From: DASZZY01 sp036260395
GTDB lineage: Bacteria > Actinomycetota > UBA4738 > CALAEC01
DNA length: 29,169 nt
Assembly: GCA_036260395.1 (NCBI GenBank)
Contig: DASZZY010000113.1
Span: 1 to 29,169 of the forward strand
Reading direction: 5' to 3'
Within the stretch, counting starts at the first letter, position 1. Every line of letters begins with the position of its first letter. The notes under the pieces were generated by a model that worked only from the letters and a program-made list of their open reading frames with translations, searched no databases and had not been told where the DNA came from. The translations under genes and the position numbers were made by a program. Shown here in pieces: positions 1 to 7,544 of this stretch.

Positions 1-47
1 CCGTCACGTCGCGGAAGGCTACCGGCCTCCGGCTGGGCGGCGCCACG

Positions 48-65
48 CACGCGCCGCGGCGCGTG
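48..65. repeat. Perfect 18-bp palindrome after the rlpA-like gene
   Basis: CACGCGCCGCGGCGCGTG equals its own reverse complement. It lies 6 bases beyond the stop codon of the minus-strand RlpA-like gene, so it could fold as a GC hairpin in the 3' end of that transcript. No T-run follows on the minus strand, so it is not a standard intrinsic terminator. The remaining bases 1-71 show no gene. Confidence 0.4.
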
Positions 66-71
66 AGCCCG

Positions 72-1121
72 TCAGCGGACCGACAGGATGTCGGCGGTCA
101 CCACGTCGACCCCCGGCAGCCCGAGGTAGCGGGCGGCGCCCTCGGAGAGGTCGAGCACCCGGCCCGCGACGTACGGGCCCCGGTCGTTCACGAGCACGGT
201 GGCGCAGCGCCCCCGGTACGTGACGTGGAGGAACGAGGGCAGGGGGAGGGTGCGGTGGGCGGCGGTGAACAGCTCCGGGACGAACGCGGCGCCCGTGGCC
301 GTCGGCTGCCCGGCGAACTCGTCGCCGTAGAAGGACGCCTGGCCGGTGAACGAATCGCCGGTCCGCTCCAGGCCCGACGGGATGTCGCAGCCCCGTCCGC
401 CGTCCGGGCCGAGGAGCGCCAGCAGGTCGCTCTGGTCGACGCCGACCCGGAGCAGGGCCGTCCGCTCCACCTCGCGCGCCGCGGCCTGCTCCAGGCGCTC
501 TTTCTCCTCCTCCAGCGCCTGGACCTTGACCCCGGCGGCCCGCGCGGCCGCGCGGGCCTCGGCCAGGACTGAGGCCATCTCGGCCTGGAGGGCCCCCAGC
601 TCCCGCTGCTGGGCGACGAGCTGCGACTTGGCCCGCTCCAGCCCCGCCCGCAGGGCCCGGGCGGCGTCCCGCTCCTCGAGCGCCCGCGCGGCGTCCTCGA
701 TATCGGCCATCAGCGCCTGCTCGATGATCTCCTGGCTGCTGAGAACCTCGCCCAGGCTGCGGGACTCGAGCAGGGCGTCGAGGAACACGCCGGGACCGGC
801 GCGGTACGCCGCATTGGCCCGGGCGTTCACCAGCGAGCGGGCCCGGGCCAGGCGGGCCCGGAGCGAGGCCTCGCGGAACGCGGCATCGAGCATCAGCGCC
901 GCGGCCCGCTCGGCCTGGGCCTCGAGCTCCTCGTAGCGTGCCCGGAGCGACGCCAGGCGCTCGGCGGCGGCCTCGGCCGTGGCCAGGGCCTCCGCCCGCG
1001 CGGCACGGGCCTCTTTCAGGCGGTCGTCCACCGGCCTCTTCTGGGGGGCGGCCCCGGCGAACCCCGGGACCAGGACGGTGGCCGCCAGCAGGGCGACGAA
1101 CGGCCTACCGATCGGTCGCAA
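72..1121 (-). CDS. Secreted coiled-coil protein with C-terminal RlpA-like double-psi beta-barrel
   Basis: This 349-residue protein is probably a cell-envelope, peptidoglycan-associated factor. Residues 1-25 form a signal peptide (hydrophobic LLAATVLVPGFAGAA). Residues 30-220 are an Ala/Glu/Arg-rich coiled coil like those of envelope hydrolase activators. Residues about 255-349 match the RlpA double-psi beta-barrel: GQASFYGDEFAGQPTATG, TAAHRTLP, VNDRGPYVAGRVLDLS and AARYLGL. The His of TAAH and the Asp of NDRGPY sit where RlpA lytic transglycosylases have active-site residues, but catalysis is unproven. No SPOR domain is seen. The start is TTG; no ATG or GTG gives the complete signal peptide. 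A TAGGAT hexamer lies 8 bases upstream, so the mRNA may be leaderless. The gene is divergent from the phosphofructokinase gene. Confidence 0.85.
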   Translation of the reverse strand: MRPIGRPFVALLAATVLVPGFAGAAPQKRPVDDRLKEARAARAEALATAEAAAERLASLRARYEELEAQAERAAALMLDAAFREASLRARLARARSLVNARANAAYRAGPGVFLDALLESRSLGEVLSSQEIIEQALMADIEDAARALEERDAARALRAGLERAKSQLVAQQRELGALQAEMASVLAEARAAARAAGVKVQALEEEKERLEQAAAREVERTALLRVGVDQSDLLALLGPDGGRGCDIPSGLERTGDSFTGQASFYGDEFAGQPTATGAAFVPELFTAAHRTLPLPSFLHVTYRGRCATVLVNDRGPYVAGRVLDLSEGAARYLGLPGVDVVTADILSVR

Positions 1122-1161
1122 CGGGGCACATCCTACGGAATCTGGCCCGAGGGCGAAAGCC

Positions 1162-1167
1162 TAGAAT
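1162..1167 (+). promoter_or_regulatory. Candidate -10 box for phosphofructokinase gene
   Basis: TAGAAT matches TATAAT at 5 of 6 bases in the divergent gap upstream of the phosphofructokinase gene. The Shine-Dalgarno sequence begins 17 bases downstream, leaving room for a short leader. No convincing -35 box is visible. Confidence 0.4.
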
Positions 1168-1183
1168 GGCCGTGCTCGACGCG

Positions 1184-1189
1184 AGGAGG
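1184..1189 (+). promoter_or_regulatory. Shine-Dalgarno AGGAGG that decides a CTG start
   Basis: AGGAGG is a full Shine-Dalgarno match. It lies 5 bases before CTG at 1195 but 20 bases before the first GTG at 1210. An in-frame TAG at 1162 and the absence of ATG, GTG or TTG between 1165 and 1210 leave CTG 1195 as the only start with normal spacing. Confidence 0.7.
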
Positions 1190-1194
1190 ACCGG

Positions 1195-2226
1195 CTGGCC
1201 AGGATCGGAGTGCTCACCGGCGGCGGGGATTGCCCCGGGCTCAACGCGGTCATCCGGGCCGTGGTCCGCAAGGGCGTGGAGCACTACGGCGACGTGATCG
1301 TCGGCTTCCGAAACGGGTACCGGGGCGTGCTGGAAGGCTCCGTGATGGAGCTCACCCCCGAGAGCGCCCGGGGGATCCTCCACCGGGGCGGGACGATCCT
1401 CGGGACCTCGCGCGTCGACCCGTTCCGGGTGGAGGGCGGGATCGAGCTCCTGCGGGAGAACCTCACCGCGTACCGGATCGAGGGGCTGATCGTCATCGGG
1501 GGCGAGGGCACGCTGGCCGGCGCCGCCAAGCTGGCCGCCGAGGGCCTCAACATCGTGGGCGTCCCGAAGACCATCGACAACGACCTGGCGGCCACCGACT
1601 ACACGTTCGGGTTCGACACGGCCGTCCAGATCGCCACCGACGCCATCGACCGCCTCCACACCACGGCCGAGAGCCACAACCGGGTCATGGTCCTGGAGGT
1701 CATGGGCCGCCACGCCGGGTGGATCGGGCTGTACTCGGGGCTGGCCGGGGGGGCCGACGTGATCCTGATCCCCGAGCACCCCTTCGACATCGAGGAGGTC
1801 TGCAGCCACCTGCGGCACCGGCACGGTCGGGGTCACCTGTTCTCGATCGTCGTCGTGGCCGAGGGGGCCGTCCCGCGGGAGGGGACCATGGACCTGCCGG
1901 CATACGAGCGAGACGAGTTCGGCCGCCCCCGGCTCGGCGGCGTCTCCAACCGCATCGCCGCGGAGATCCAGCGGCGGATCGGGTTCGAGACCCGGGTGAC
2001 GATCCTCGGCCACGTGCAGCGGGGCGGGAGCCCGACGGCGTGGGACCGCGTGCTGGCCACGCGGTTCGGGGTGGCCGCCGTGGACCTGGCTTCGAGCGCC
2101 CGGTGGGGCCGGATGGTGGCGCTCCGCGGCAACGCGATCGAAGACGTCGCGCTCGACGAGGCCGTGGCCGAGCTCAAGCTGGTGCCGGACGAGCTGTACC
2201 ACCTGGCCGAGGTGTTCTTCGGCTAG
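1195..2226 (+). CDS. pfkA: 6-phosphofructokinase, actinobacterial type (probable CTG start)
   Basis: The enzyme phosphorylates fructose 6-phosphate to fructose 1,6-bisphosphate, the committed step of glycolysis, in the cytoplasm. Family motifs are complete: TGGGDCPGLN at the N-terminus, GGEGTLAGA, PKTIDNDL (catalytic Asp), MGRHAGWIGLYSGLAGGAD, IPEHPFD and HVQRGGSPTAWDR. The Gly of GGEGT with the Lys of PKTIDND is the combination known from ATP-dependent actinobacterial enzymes such as that of Streptomyces coelicolor; PPi-dependent relatives carry Asp in place of that Gly. I therefore infer ATP use. Starting at CTG 1195 gives 343 residues and restores the first beta-strand (ARIGVLTGGG); GTG 1210 would remove it. 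A zinc-ribbon gene follows after 27 bases. Confidence 0.93.
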   Translation: MARIGVLTGGGDCPGLNAVIRAVVRKGVEHYGDVIVGFRNGYRGVLEGSVMELTPESARGILHRGGTILGTSRVDPFRVEGGIELLRENLTAYRIEGLIVIGGEGTLAGAAKLAAEGLNIVGVPKTIDNDLAATDYTFGFDTAVQIATDAIDRLHTTAESHNRVMVLEVMGRHAGWIGLYSGLAGGADVILIPEHPFDIEEVCSHLRHRHGRGHLFSIVVVAEGAVPREGTMDLPAYERDEFGRPRLGGVSNRIAAEIQRRIGFETRVTILGHVQRGGSPTAWDRVLATRFGVAAVDLASSARWGRMVALRGNAIEDVALDEAVAELKLVPDELYHLAEVFFG

Positions 2227-2253
2227 CCCGCCGGCCGGTAGAGTTCGCTGGCG

Positions 2254-2421
2254 ATGGCCACGGTGCGGTGCCCGTTCTGCGGCGAAGACATCGTCCCCTT
2301 CCCCGTCGAGCCCGAGGAAGAGCGCCCCACGCACTACGTGTGCCCGGTGTGCAGGCGCCGGCTGACGATCGGCGTGGTCGACGAGTACCTGGAGCGCGAG
2401 GAGGAGGAGGCCTCGGGCTGA
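2254..2421 (+). CDS. Small zinc-ribbon protein, 55 aa
   Basis: The product begins MATVRCPFCGEDIVPF and contains two CxxC knuckles, CPFC near residues 6-9 and CPVC near 30-33, followed by a basic RRR patch and an acidic tail (EYLEREEEE). The spacing fits one four-Cys zinc site. I do not recognise a named family; nucleic-acid or protein binding is a guess. The ATG follows the phosphofructokinase stop by 27 bases. A TAGAGT hexamer (2239-2244) could be a promoter of its own, otherwise it is read with the upstream gene. Its stop lies 4 bases from the stop of the convergent minus-strand gene. Confidence 0.7.
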   Translation: MATVRCPFCGEDIVPFPVEPEEERPTHYVCPVCRRRLTIGVVDEYLEREEEEASG

Positions 2422-2425
2422 GCGG

Positions 2426-3061
2426 TCATGCCGTCTCCGCCCGGACGCCCTCGGCCACCGGCTGGAGCTGCTCCACCGCGACCCCGTAGCCCTGGACGGC
2501 CATGAAGCGCTCGTCCGCGGCCCACACGCAGGCCGAGCCCACGTCGGCGAACGGCAGGCACCGCATGCCAGCCGGGTCCGGCGCGGTGCCGCCGCCCAGG
2601 GAGCTCACGAGCTCGTCGTCCGGCATGCCCTCGGGCGGGTCGACGGCCATCACGGCGTAGACCGGCTGGCCGCCGGCCCCGTAGAACGCCGCCTCCATCT
2701 CCATATCGGCGATGCCTCCCACGGCGTCCAGCATCTCCTGGACCTGCTGCGCCTCGTCCGATTCGATCCGCTCGAAGCCGCCCACGGACGCGGGGAAATC
2801 GAATCCCCCGCTCATCGCCGTCCACGCCAGCCACCCGCCGGCCACCGCGACGACCAGCGCGACGGTCCAGGCGATCGGCCGCAGCGGGATGCCGGAGGAG
2901 GACGGGCGCGGCCGCGCGGGCCCGAGCGCCAGCGGGGCCGCCGGCCCGACCGCCGCGGCGGCCACCCGTCTGCCCCCGGCGAACGGCGTGTAGCACTGCC
3001 AGCAGAACTCGGCGTCGGGTGCGTTGCGCGCCCCGCAGCGGCGGCAGTCCGTTCCGTCCAT
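2426..3061 (-). CDS. Membrane protein with N-terminal zinc ribbon, 211 aa
   Basis: The N-terminus carries a double-CxxC zinc ribbon (CRRCGARNAPDAEFCWQC, residues about 6-23), as in the zinc-ribbon domains of many actinobacterial membrane proteins. A Pro/Ala-rich linker and one transmembrane helix follow (about 63-83, AWTVALVVAVAGGWLAW). The remaining ~125 residues should be extracytoplasmic and contain no motif I recognise. They begin with a SVGGFERIES-like segment and contain two Cys, near 166 and 175, that could form a disulfide. The function is unknown. A GGGGAC sequence just before the ATG is a plausible ribosome binding site. The gene is divergent from threonine aldolase. Confidence 0.75.
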   Translation of the reverse strand: MDGTDCRRCGARNAPDAEFCWQCYTPFAGGRRVAAAAVGPAAPLALGPARPRPSSSGIPLRPIAWTVALVVAVAGGWLAWTAMSGGFDFPASVGGFERIESDEAQQVQEMLDAVGGIADMEMEAAFYGAGGQPVYAVMAVDPPEGMPDDELVSSLGGGTAPDPAGMRCLPFADVGSACVWAADERFMAVQGYGVAVEQLQPVAEGVRAETA

Positions 3062-3098
3062 CTCGTCCCCGTTCTCATCGGGCGCCGGAGCTCCTCGC

Positions 3099-3129
3099 TT
3101 GAGCGGTCGCCGGCGGGCTCCCGTAGGCT
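3099..3129 (+). promoter_or_regulatory. Candidate leaderless promoter of threonine aldolase
   Basis: TTGAGC (3099-3104) and TAGGCT (3124-3129) are separated by 19 bases. The GTG start codon lies only 6 bases after the -10-like box, so transcription would begin at or next to the start codon. No Shine-Dalgarno sequence precedes the GTG. The spacer is long, so the assignment is tentative. Confidence 0.35.
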
Positions 3130-3135
3130 GAACGG

Positions 3136-4164
3136 GTGATCGACCTCCGTTCCGACACGGTGACCCGGCCGAGCCCGGCCATGCGCCGGGCCATGGCGGA
3201 GGCCGAGGTCGACGACGACGCGATCGGCGCCGACCCCACCGTGCGGCGGCTCCAGGACCGGTCCGCCGAGGCCACCGGCAAGGAGGCCGCGCTCTACACC
3301 GTCACGGGCACCATGGCCAACCAGATCGCCCTCCGGACGCTGGTCCGGACCGGGCACGAGGTCGTCGCCGAGGCCACCGCCCACCTCATCACCGTCGAGA
3401 AGATCAGCGCGGCCACGCTGTCGGGGGTCACCTACCGCCCGGTGGCCGCGCCCCGCGGCCTGCTGACGCCCGAGCTGGTGGCCGGCGCCCTGTCGCCGGA
3501 GATGGACCCCATCGGCTTCCGGGTCGTGGACCTGATCGCCGTGGAGAACACCCATCAGGTCGGCGGCGGCACGGTCCTGCCGCTGCAGTCGCTGCGCGGG
3601 ATCCGCCGGGTGGCCAGCGAGGCCGGGCTCCCGCTGTACATGGACGGGGCGCGGATCTGGAACGCCTCGGCGGCGTCCGGGGTGCCGGTCCGCGACTACG
3701 CCGCCGAGGTCGACGCGCTGATGTTCTGCTTCTCCAAGGGCCTGGGCGCCCCGATCGGCTCGATCCTGTGCGGGCCGGCGGACCTGATCGAGGAGGCCCG
3801 CCGGGTGCGCGTGCAGCTCGCCGGGGCGTGGCGCCAGGCGGGCGTGATCGCCGCCGCGGCGCTGGTGGCCCTCGACGAGGGGCCCGGCCGGCTCCACGAA
3901 GACCACGCCAACGCCCGGCGCCTGGCCGAGGGGATCGCCGAGGCCTTCCCGGGCTCCCTGGACCCCGGCTCCGTCGAGACCAACATCGTGTTCGTCGACC
4001 CCGCCCCGGCGGGGGGCACGGCGCTGGAGGTGGCGGGCCGCCTCCGCGACGAGGGCCTGCTGGTCTCGGTGGTGGCGGGCAAGGTCCGCATGCTCACGCA
4101 CCGCGACGTCACCGCGGACGACGTCGAGAAGGCCATCGCCGCCTGGCGCCGCCTGGCGGTCTGA
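3136..4164 (+). CDS. ltaE: Low-specificity L-threonine aldolase
   Basis: This PLP enzyme (342 aa, the usual family length) cleaves L-threonine or allo-threonine to glycine and acetaldehyde. The N-terminus IDLRSDTVTRPSPAMRRAM is the family signature. YTVTGTMANQIAL is the PLP-phosphate loop, ENTHQVGGGTVLPL and MDGARIWNA include the cofactor-binding Asp, and FSKGLGAPIGS supplies the Schiff-base Lys. The start is GTG; the next in-frame Met is past the signature. The gene stands alone. It ends 4 bases before the stop of the convergent DUF6328 gene, so the two transcripts must end in or run into each other. Confidence 0.93.
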   Translation: MIDLRSDTVTRPSPAMRRAMAEAEVDDDAIGADPTVRRLQDRSAEATGKEAALYTVTGTMANQIALRTLVRTGHEVVAEATAHLITVEKISAATLSGVTYRPVAAPRGLLTPELVAGALSPEMDPIGFRVVDLIAVENTHQVGGGTVLPLQSLRGIRRVASEAGLPLYMDGARIWNASAASGVPVRDYAAEVDALMFCFSKGLGAPIGSILCGPADLIEEARRVRVQLAGAWRQAGVIAAAALVALDEGPGRLHEDHANARRLAEGIAEAFPGSLDPGSVETNIVFVDPAPAGGTALEVAGRLRDEGLLVSVVAGKVRMLTHRDVTADDVEKAIAAWRRLAV

Positions 4165-4168
4165 TCGG

Positions 4169-4675
4169 TCAGCCGCGGCCGCCCTCGTCGGGGGCCCAGC
4201 GTCCTCGGTACACGGGCAGCCCGAACCACATCCACGCCAACAGCCCCGCCGCCAGGCCCCCGATGATGCCCGCGGCCGGCACGCCGAACAGCATGTCCGA
4301 GATGACGAACACCGCGCCGGCGATCGCCAGCGCCAGGAACACCAGGCCGACGACCGACATCCGGTTCGCTGTCAGCAGCATCCGCTCCTTGTCGTACCTC
4401 CGCCATCGGATCCGGTGGTAGGCGGTGGGCGCGATGAGCATGATCGACGACACCGCGGTGGCCAGGAACGTGCCGAAGAACACGTCGCGCTGGAGGTCGG
4501 TCAGCGTGGGGAACCGCTGGGTGAACGGGACCGTGAGCAGGAACGCGAACAGCACCTGGACGCCGGGGAGGGCGACCCGCAGCTCCTGGAGGAGCTCCCC
4601 GAGCTCGCGGTCGATCCGCTCCTTCTCGGATTCCTCCCGGTCGTCCGGCTTCGTCTGTCGCGGCTTCTCGCTCAT
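4169..4675 (-). CDS. DUF6328-like four-helix membrane protein
   Basis: This 168-residue protein has an acidic, charged N-terminal tail (residues 1-30) and the conserved stretch LGELLQELRVALPGVQVLFA, which I recognise from the actinobacterial DUF6328 family. About four transmembrane helices follow, near 35-55, 68-88, 108-128 and 132-153. The cytoplasmic loop HRIRWRRYDKERML is strongly basic. The function of the family is not established. A GC hairpin (4693-4713) lies about 18 bases upstream of the ATG. Confidence 0.8.
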   Translation of the reverse strand: MSEKPRQTKPDDREESEKERIDRELGELLQELRVALPGVQVLFAFLLTVPFTQRFPTLTDLQRDVFFGTFLATAVSSIMLIAPTAYHRIRWRRYDKERMLLTANRMSVVGLVFLALAIAGAVFVISDMLFGVPAAGIIGGLAAGLLAWMWFGLPVYRGRWAPDEGGRG

Positions 4676-4692
4676 GTCCTGAAAGACCGAGA

Positions 4693-4713
4693 CCGGCCGC
4701 GGCGGGCGGCCGG
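4693..4713 (-). terminator. GC hairpin between nfo and the DUF6328 gene
   Basis: Arms CCGGCCGC and GCGGCCGG pair perfectly over 8 bp around a 5-base loop. Read on the minus strand, the hairpin is followed by a T-richer stretch (TCTCGGTCTTT), so it could end the upstream kinase-nfo transcript. It could equally be a leader hairpin of the DUF6328 gene, whose start codon is close by. Confidence 0.4.
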
Positions 4714-4762
4714 CCTCTGCCTCAGGGAAGCTCCCGCGTCGGGCGCTGGTCGCCCTCCCCGC

Positions 4763-4789
4763 GGCCGCGGCAACCTACCCCCCGCGGCC
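4763..4789 (-). terminator. Hairpin just after nfo
   Basis: Arms GGCCGCGG and CCGCGGCC are perfect 8-bp complements separated by 11 bases. The hairpin lies 5 bases beyond the endonuclease IV stop codon. No T-tract follows on the minus strand, so it is a hairpin-only candidate. Bases 4676-4794 hold this hairpin and the one at 4693-4713 and no gene. Confidence 0.4.
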
Positions 4790-4794
4790 ACGTC

Positions 4795-5628
4795 TCAAAC
4801 GCCGGCCAGGCGGCGGAGCGCGGCGACGTCCCCCCGGTGGGCCTCGAGATCGCCCGGGGTCTCCACGAGCACGGCGCACCGGCGGACGGCCGGGTCGGCC
4901 AGCACGGCCCGCAGGCCGCGCTCGCCGATCGCACCGTGGCCCGGGCGGGCGTGCCGGTCCCGCCGCGAGCCCCGCGGATCGCGGGCATCGTTCGCGTGGA
5001 CCAGCCGCAGGCGGCGCGTGATCCGGTGGCGGCGGAGCTCGTCCAGCGCCGGCCCCACCGCCCCTGGGTCGTCCAGCGGGTAGCCGGCGGCGAACAGGTG
5101 ACAGGTGTCGAGGCACAGCATCACGCGGGGATGACGCCCCACGGCCTCGAGCAGCTCGGCGGCCTGGGGGATCGTGGAGGCCACCGTCCCGGCACCGCCG
5201 GCGGTGAGCTCCAGCAGCACGTCCGGGCCGTCCACCGCCACCACGGCCTCCACGGAGGCCGCCGCTCGCTCCAGCGCCCAGGCGCGCTCGCCGGGCCCGC
5301 CCGAGCCGGCGTGGACCACGATGCCGTCGGCCTCCAGGGCCTCGGCCGCCTCGAGCTCACGGCGGGCCAGGTCCACCGAGCGCCTGCGGAACGCCTCGTC
5401 CGGCGAGGCGACATTCACGAGGTACGAGGAGTGGACGAACACCGGCCCGAGGCCCGCCTCGGTGCGGCGGCGCCGGAACGCCTCGGCGTCGGAGGGGCGG
5501 ATCGGCGGTGGCGCCCAGGCCCGGGGGTTCGATCCGAAGATCTGGAAGGCCTCGCACCCGGCGGCCAGGGCGTAGTCCACGGCGGACGCCGGCGAGCCTC
5601 GGGTCGGGACGTGCGCCCCGACCCTCAT
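4795..5628 (-). CDS. nfo: Deoxyribonuclease IV (AP endonuclease IV)
   Basis: The enzyme incises DNA 5' of abasic sites in base-excision repair, using three metal ions in a TIM barrel. It has 277 residues, typical for the family. Visible motifs are the start MRVGAHVPTRG, IFGSNPRAW, VHSSYLVNVASP, VVHAGS, LLELTAGGAGT (metal Glu), CLDTCHLFAAGYPLDD, VHANDARDPRGSRRDRH and GHGAIG, and the terminal VETPGD. The ATG overlaps the kinase stop in an ATGA tetranucleotide, so translation is probably coupled. Co-transcription of a repair endonuclease with a PASTA kinase has no obvious functional reason. Confidence 0.92.
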   Translation of the reverse strand: MRVGAHVPTRGSPASAVDYALAAGCEAFQIFGSNPRAWAPPPIRPSDAEAFRRRRTEAGLGPVFVHSSYLVNVASPDEAFRRRSVDLARRELEAAEALEADGIVVHAGSGGPGERAWALERAAASVEAVVAVDGPDVLLELTAGGAGTVASTIPQAAELLEAVGRHPRVMLCLDTCHLFAAGYPLDDPGAVGPALDELRRHRITRRLRLVHANDARDPRGSRRDRHARPGHGAIGERGLRAVLADPAVRRCAVLVETPGDLEAHRGDVAALRRLAGV

Positions 5629-7490
5629 CCTCCGCCGACGTAGATCGTGACCTCCTGGCCCTGCTCGACGGTCCGGTCGGGGGCCGGGCGCTGGCCGACG
5701 ACCGTGCTCCCCGACGATCCGGGCAGCGAGACCGCGCGGACCGTGAGCCCGAGCCCCTCGAGCTGCGCGGTGGCCGACGACTTCGACATGCCGACGACGT
5801 TGGGCATCGGGAAGCGCCGCGGTCCCTTGGAGACCACGATCGTGACGGTCGTGCCCCGTCGCACCTCGGCGTCGGCGGCCGGCTCCTGGCCCACGACGTC
5901 CCCCCGGGGGACGGTGGCCGAGAACTGCTCGACCACGGCCACCCCCAGCCCGGCCCCCTGGATCAGCGACGCCGCCTCGTCCTCCGACAGCCCGACGACG
6001 CCCGGGACGACGACCGGCTCCTCCCCGCGGCTGATGGTGAGGCCCACCGGCTCGCCGACCTCGAGCTGGGTCCCCTGCTGGGGGTTCTGCTCGATGACGT
6101 GCCCGGCGGGCACGGTGTCGTGATAGGTCCGCTGGATGCCGCCGACCTCCAGGCGCGCGTCCCTGATGGTCTTCCGGGCCGCGGCGAGCTCCATCCCGGT
6201 CACTTCGGGGACCGGGACGAACTCGGGGCCCAACGAGACCACGACGCGGAGCGAGGAGCCCTCCTCGAGCTCGGAGCCCGGATCGAGCAGCTGCCGGATG
6301 ATCCGGTTGGCGGCGACCGTCGACGAGTACTCGTCCCGGACGACCTGGAGCTCCAGGCGGGACTGCTCGGCGATGCGCTGGGCGGCGGCCAGCCGGAGCC
6401 CCTCGACGTTGGGAACCCGCGTGCGGTGGGGGATGACGTAGGTCCACACCGCCCACCCGGCCACGGCCAGCACCGCCAGCACGGAGAGCGTCGTCCATAC
6501 CCACCGGAACCGTCGCCGCCGGCGGGCCTTCGGCGTCAGCGGTCGGGGGATCGTCACGGTGGCCAGGCGGTCGGGAGGCACCTCGTCGGCGGGCGCCACC
6601 GAGGCGGCCAGCTCCGACAGCGGGGGGGCCGGCGGCAGCTCGTCCTTGGCCCGCTCGAGGTCGCGACGCATGGTGGTGGCGTCCGGCGTGCGGCGCTCGC
6701 GGTCGCGCTCGGTGGCCGCCAGCACCACGCGGTCGAGCGAGGGCGGCACCATGGGGTTCGACCGCGACGGCGGCGGCACGCGCTCGCGGAGGTGCTTGTA
6801 CGCGACCGCGACCGACGTCTCGCCGGTGAACGGCACGACGCCCGTCAGGAGCTCGTAGAGGACGATCCCCGTGGCGTACAGGTCGGTTCGGCGGTCCGCG
6901 GGCTCGCCCTCGATCTGCTCGGGCGCCAGGTACTGGACCGTGCCGGTGACCGTCCCGGGCGCGTGGCTGATCCGCGAGTCGGCGAGCGCCCGCGCCAGCC
7001 CGAAGTCGGCCACCTTCACGCCGCCGTCGGTGGTCAGCATGACGTTCTCGGGCTTCACGTCGCGGTGGACGATGCCCTCGCGGTGGGCCTGCTCCAGCGC
7101 CGACAGCACCCCCGAGACGACCTCCGCGGCCTGCAGCGGCTCCAGCGGCCCGTCGCGCATCAGGATCGAGCGGAGGTTCGGCCCCCGGACGAACTCCATC
7201 ACCATGAAGTACGTGGTCTCGGCCTCGCCCCAGTCGTGGACGGCCACGATGTTCGGATGGGACAGCATCGCCGCCGCCCGGGCCTCCCGGCGGAACCGGT
7301 CGATGAAACCCGGGTCGCCGGCGAGGCTGGGGTGGAGGACCTTGATGGCGACCTCGCGCCCGAGGACCGGGTCCAGGGCGCGGTAGACCTCACCCATGCC
7401 TCCGGAGGCCAGGCGGGCGATGACCTGGTATCGGCCGTCGACGGTGGTCTCGATCAAGAGCGGCGCCTCGGGGGAGCGGTCACGGGCCAT
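5625..7490 (-). CDS. PASTA-domain serine/threonine protein kinase (PknB-like)
   Basis: This is a membrane Ser/Thr kinase of the kind that senses peptidoglycan fragments or lipid II and controls growth and division. Numbering from the ATG at 7490 (621 aa): the kinase domain is about 19-280 with a glycine loop (ASGGMGEVY), catalytic Lys 50 (VAIKVL), HRDVKPEN near 142-149 and DFG at 162-164. A basic juxtamembrane stretch (KARRRRRFRW) precedes one transmembrane helix, about 332-353. Four PASTA repeats follow, near 358-421, 424-489, 493-556 and 560-621. The start is uncertain. GTG 7517 and ATG 7490 both lack a Shine-Dalgarno sequence, and a TACAAT box overlaps the ATG. If that box is used, TTG 7457 (IETTVDGRY) would be the start. 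Confidence 0.93.
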   Translation of the reverse strand: MARDRSPEAPLLIETTVDGRYQVIARLASGGMGEVYRALDPVLGREVAIKVLHPSLAGDPGFIDRFRREARAAAMLSHPNIVAVHDWGEAETTYFMVMEFVRGPNLRSILMRDGPLEPLQAAEVVSGVLSALEQAHREGIVHRDVKPENVMLTTDGGVKVADFGLARALADSRISHAPGTVTGTVQYLAPEQIEGEPADRRTDLYATGIVLYELLTGVVPFTGETSVAVAYKHLRERVPPPSRSNPMVPPSLDRVVLAATERDRERRTPDATTMRRDLERAKDELPPAPPLSELAASVAPADEVPPDRLATVTIPRPLTPKARRRRRFRWVWTTLSVLAVLAVAGWAVWTYVIPHRTRVPNVEGLRLAAAQRIAEQSRLELQVVRDEYSSTVAANRIIRQLLDPGSELEEGSSLRVVVSLGPEFVPVPEVTGMELAAARKTIRDARLEVGGIQRTYHDTVPAGHVIEQNPQQGTQLEVGEPVGLTISRGEEPVVVPGVVGLSEDEAASLIQGAGLGVAVVEQFSATVPRGDVVGQEPAADAEVRRGTTVTIVVSKGPRRFPMPNVVGMSKSSATAQLEGLGLTVRAVSLPGSSGSTVVGQRPAPDRTVEQGQEVTIYVGGG

Positions 7491-7503
7491 TGTAGGTGCG
7501 GAG

Positions 7504-7517
7504 GTGTCCCGAGACAC
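7504..7517. promoter_or_regulatory. Inverted repeat in a divergent promoter region
   Basis: GTGTC-CCGA-GACAC is a 5-bp inverted repeat centred between the start regions of the PASTA kinase (-) and the HDPAH membrane protein (+). Two -10-like sequences flank it: TACAAT on the minus strand (7494-7489) and CACAAT on the plus strand (7528-7533). The layout fits an operator acting on both genes, but no regulator is known. Confidence 0.3.
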
Positions 7518-7544
7518 GGAACTCGGTCACAATGGCGAACGGCC

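Noticed and set aside
5508..7544. Plus-strand extension upstream of the HDPAH membrane protein
   Set aside because: The frame stays open through the kinase and nfo region but only codons after GTG 7545 give protein-like sequence. The rest is antisense to well-identified genes.
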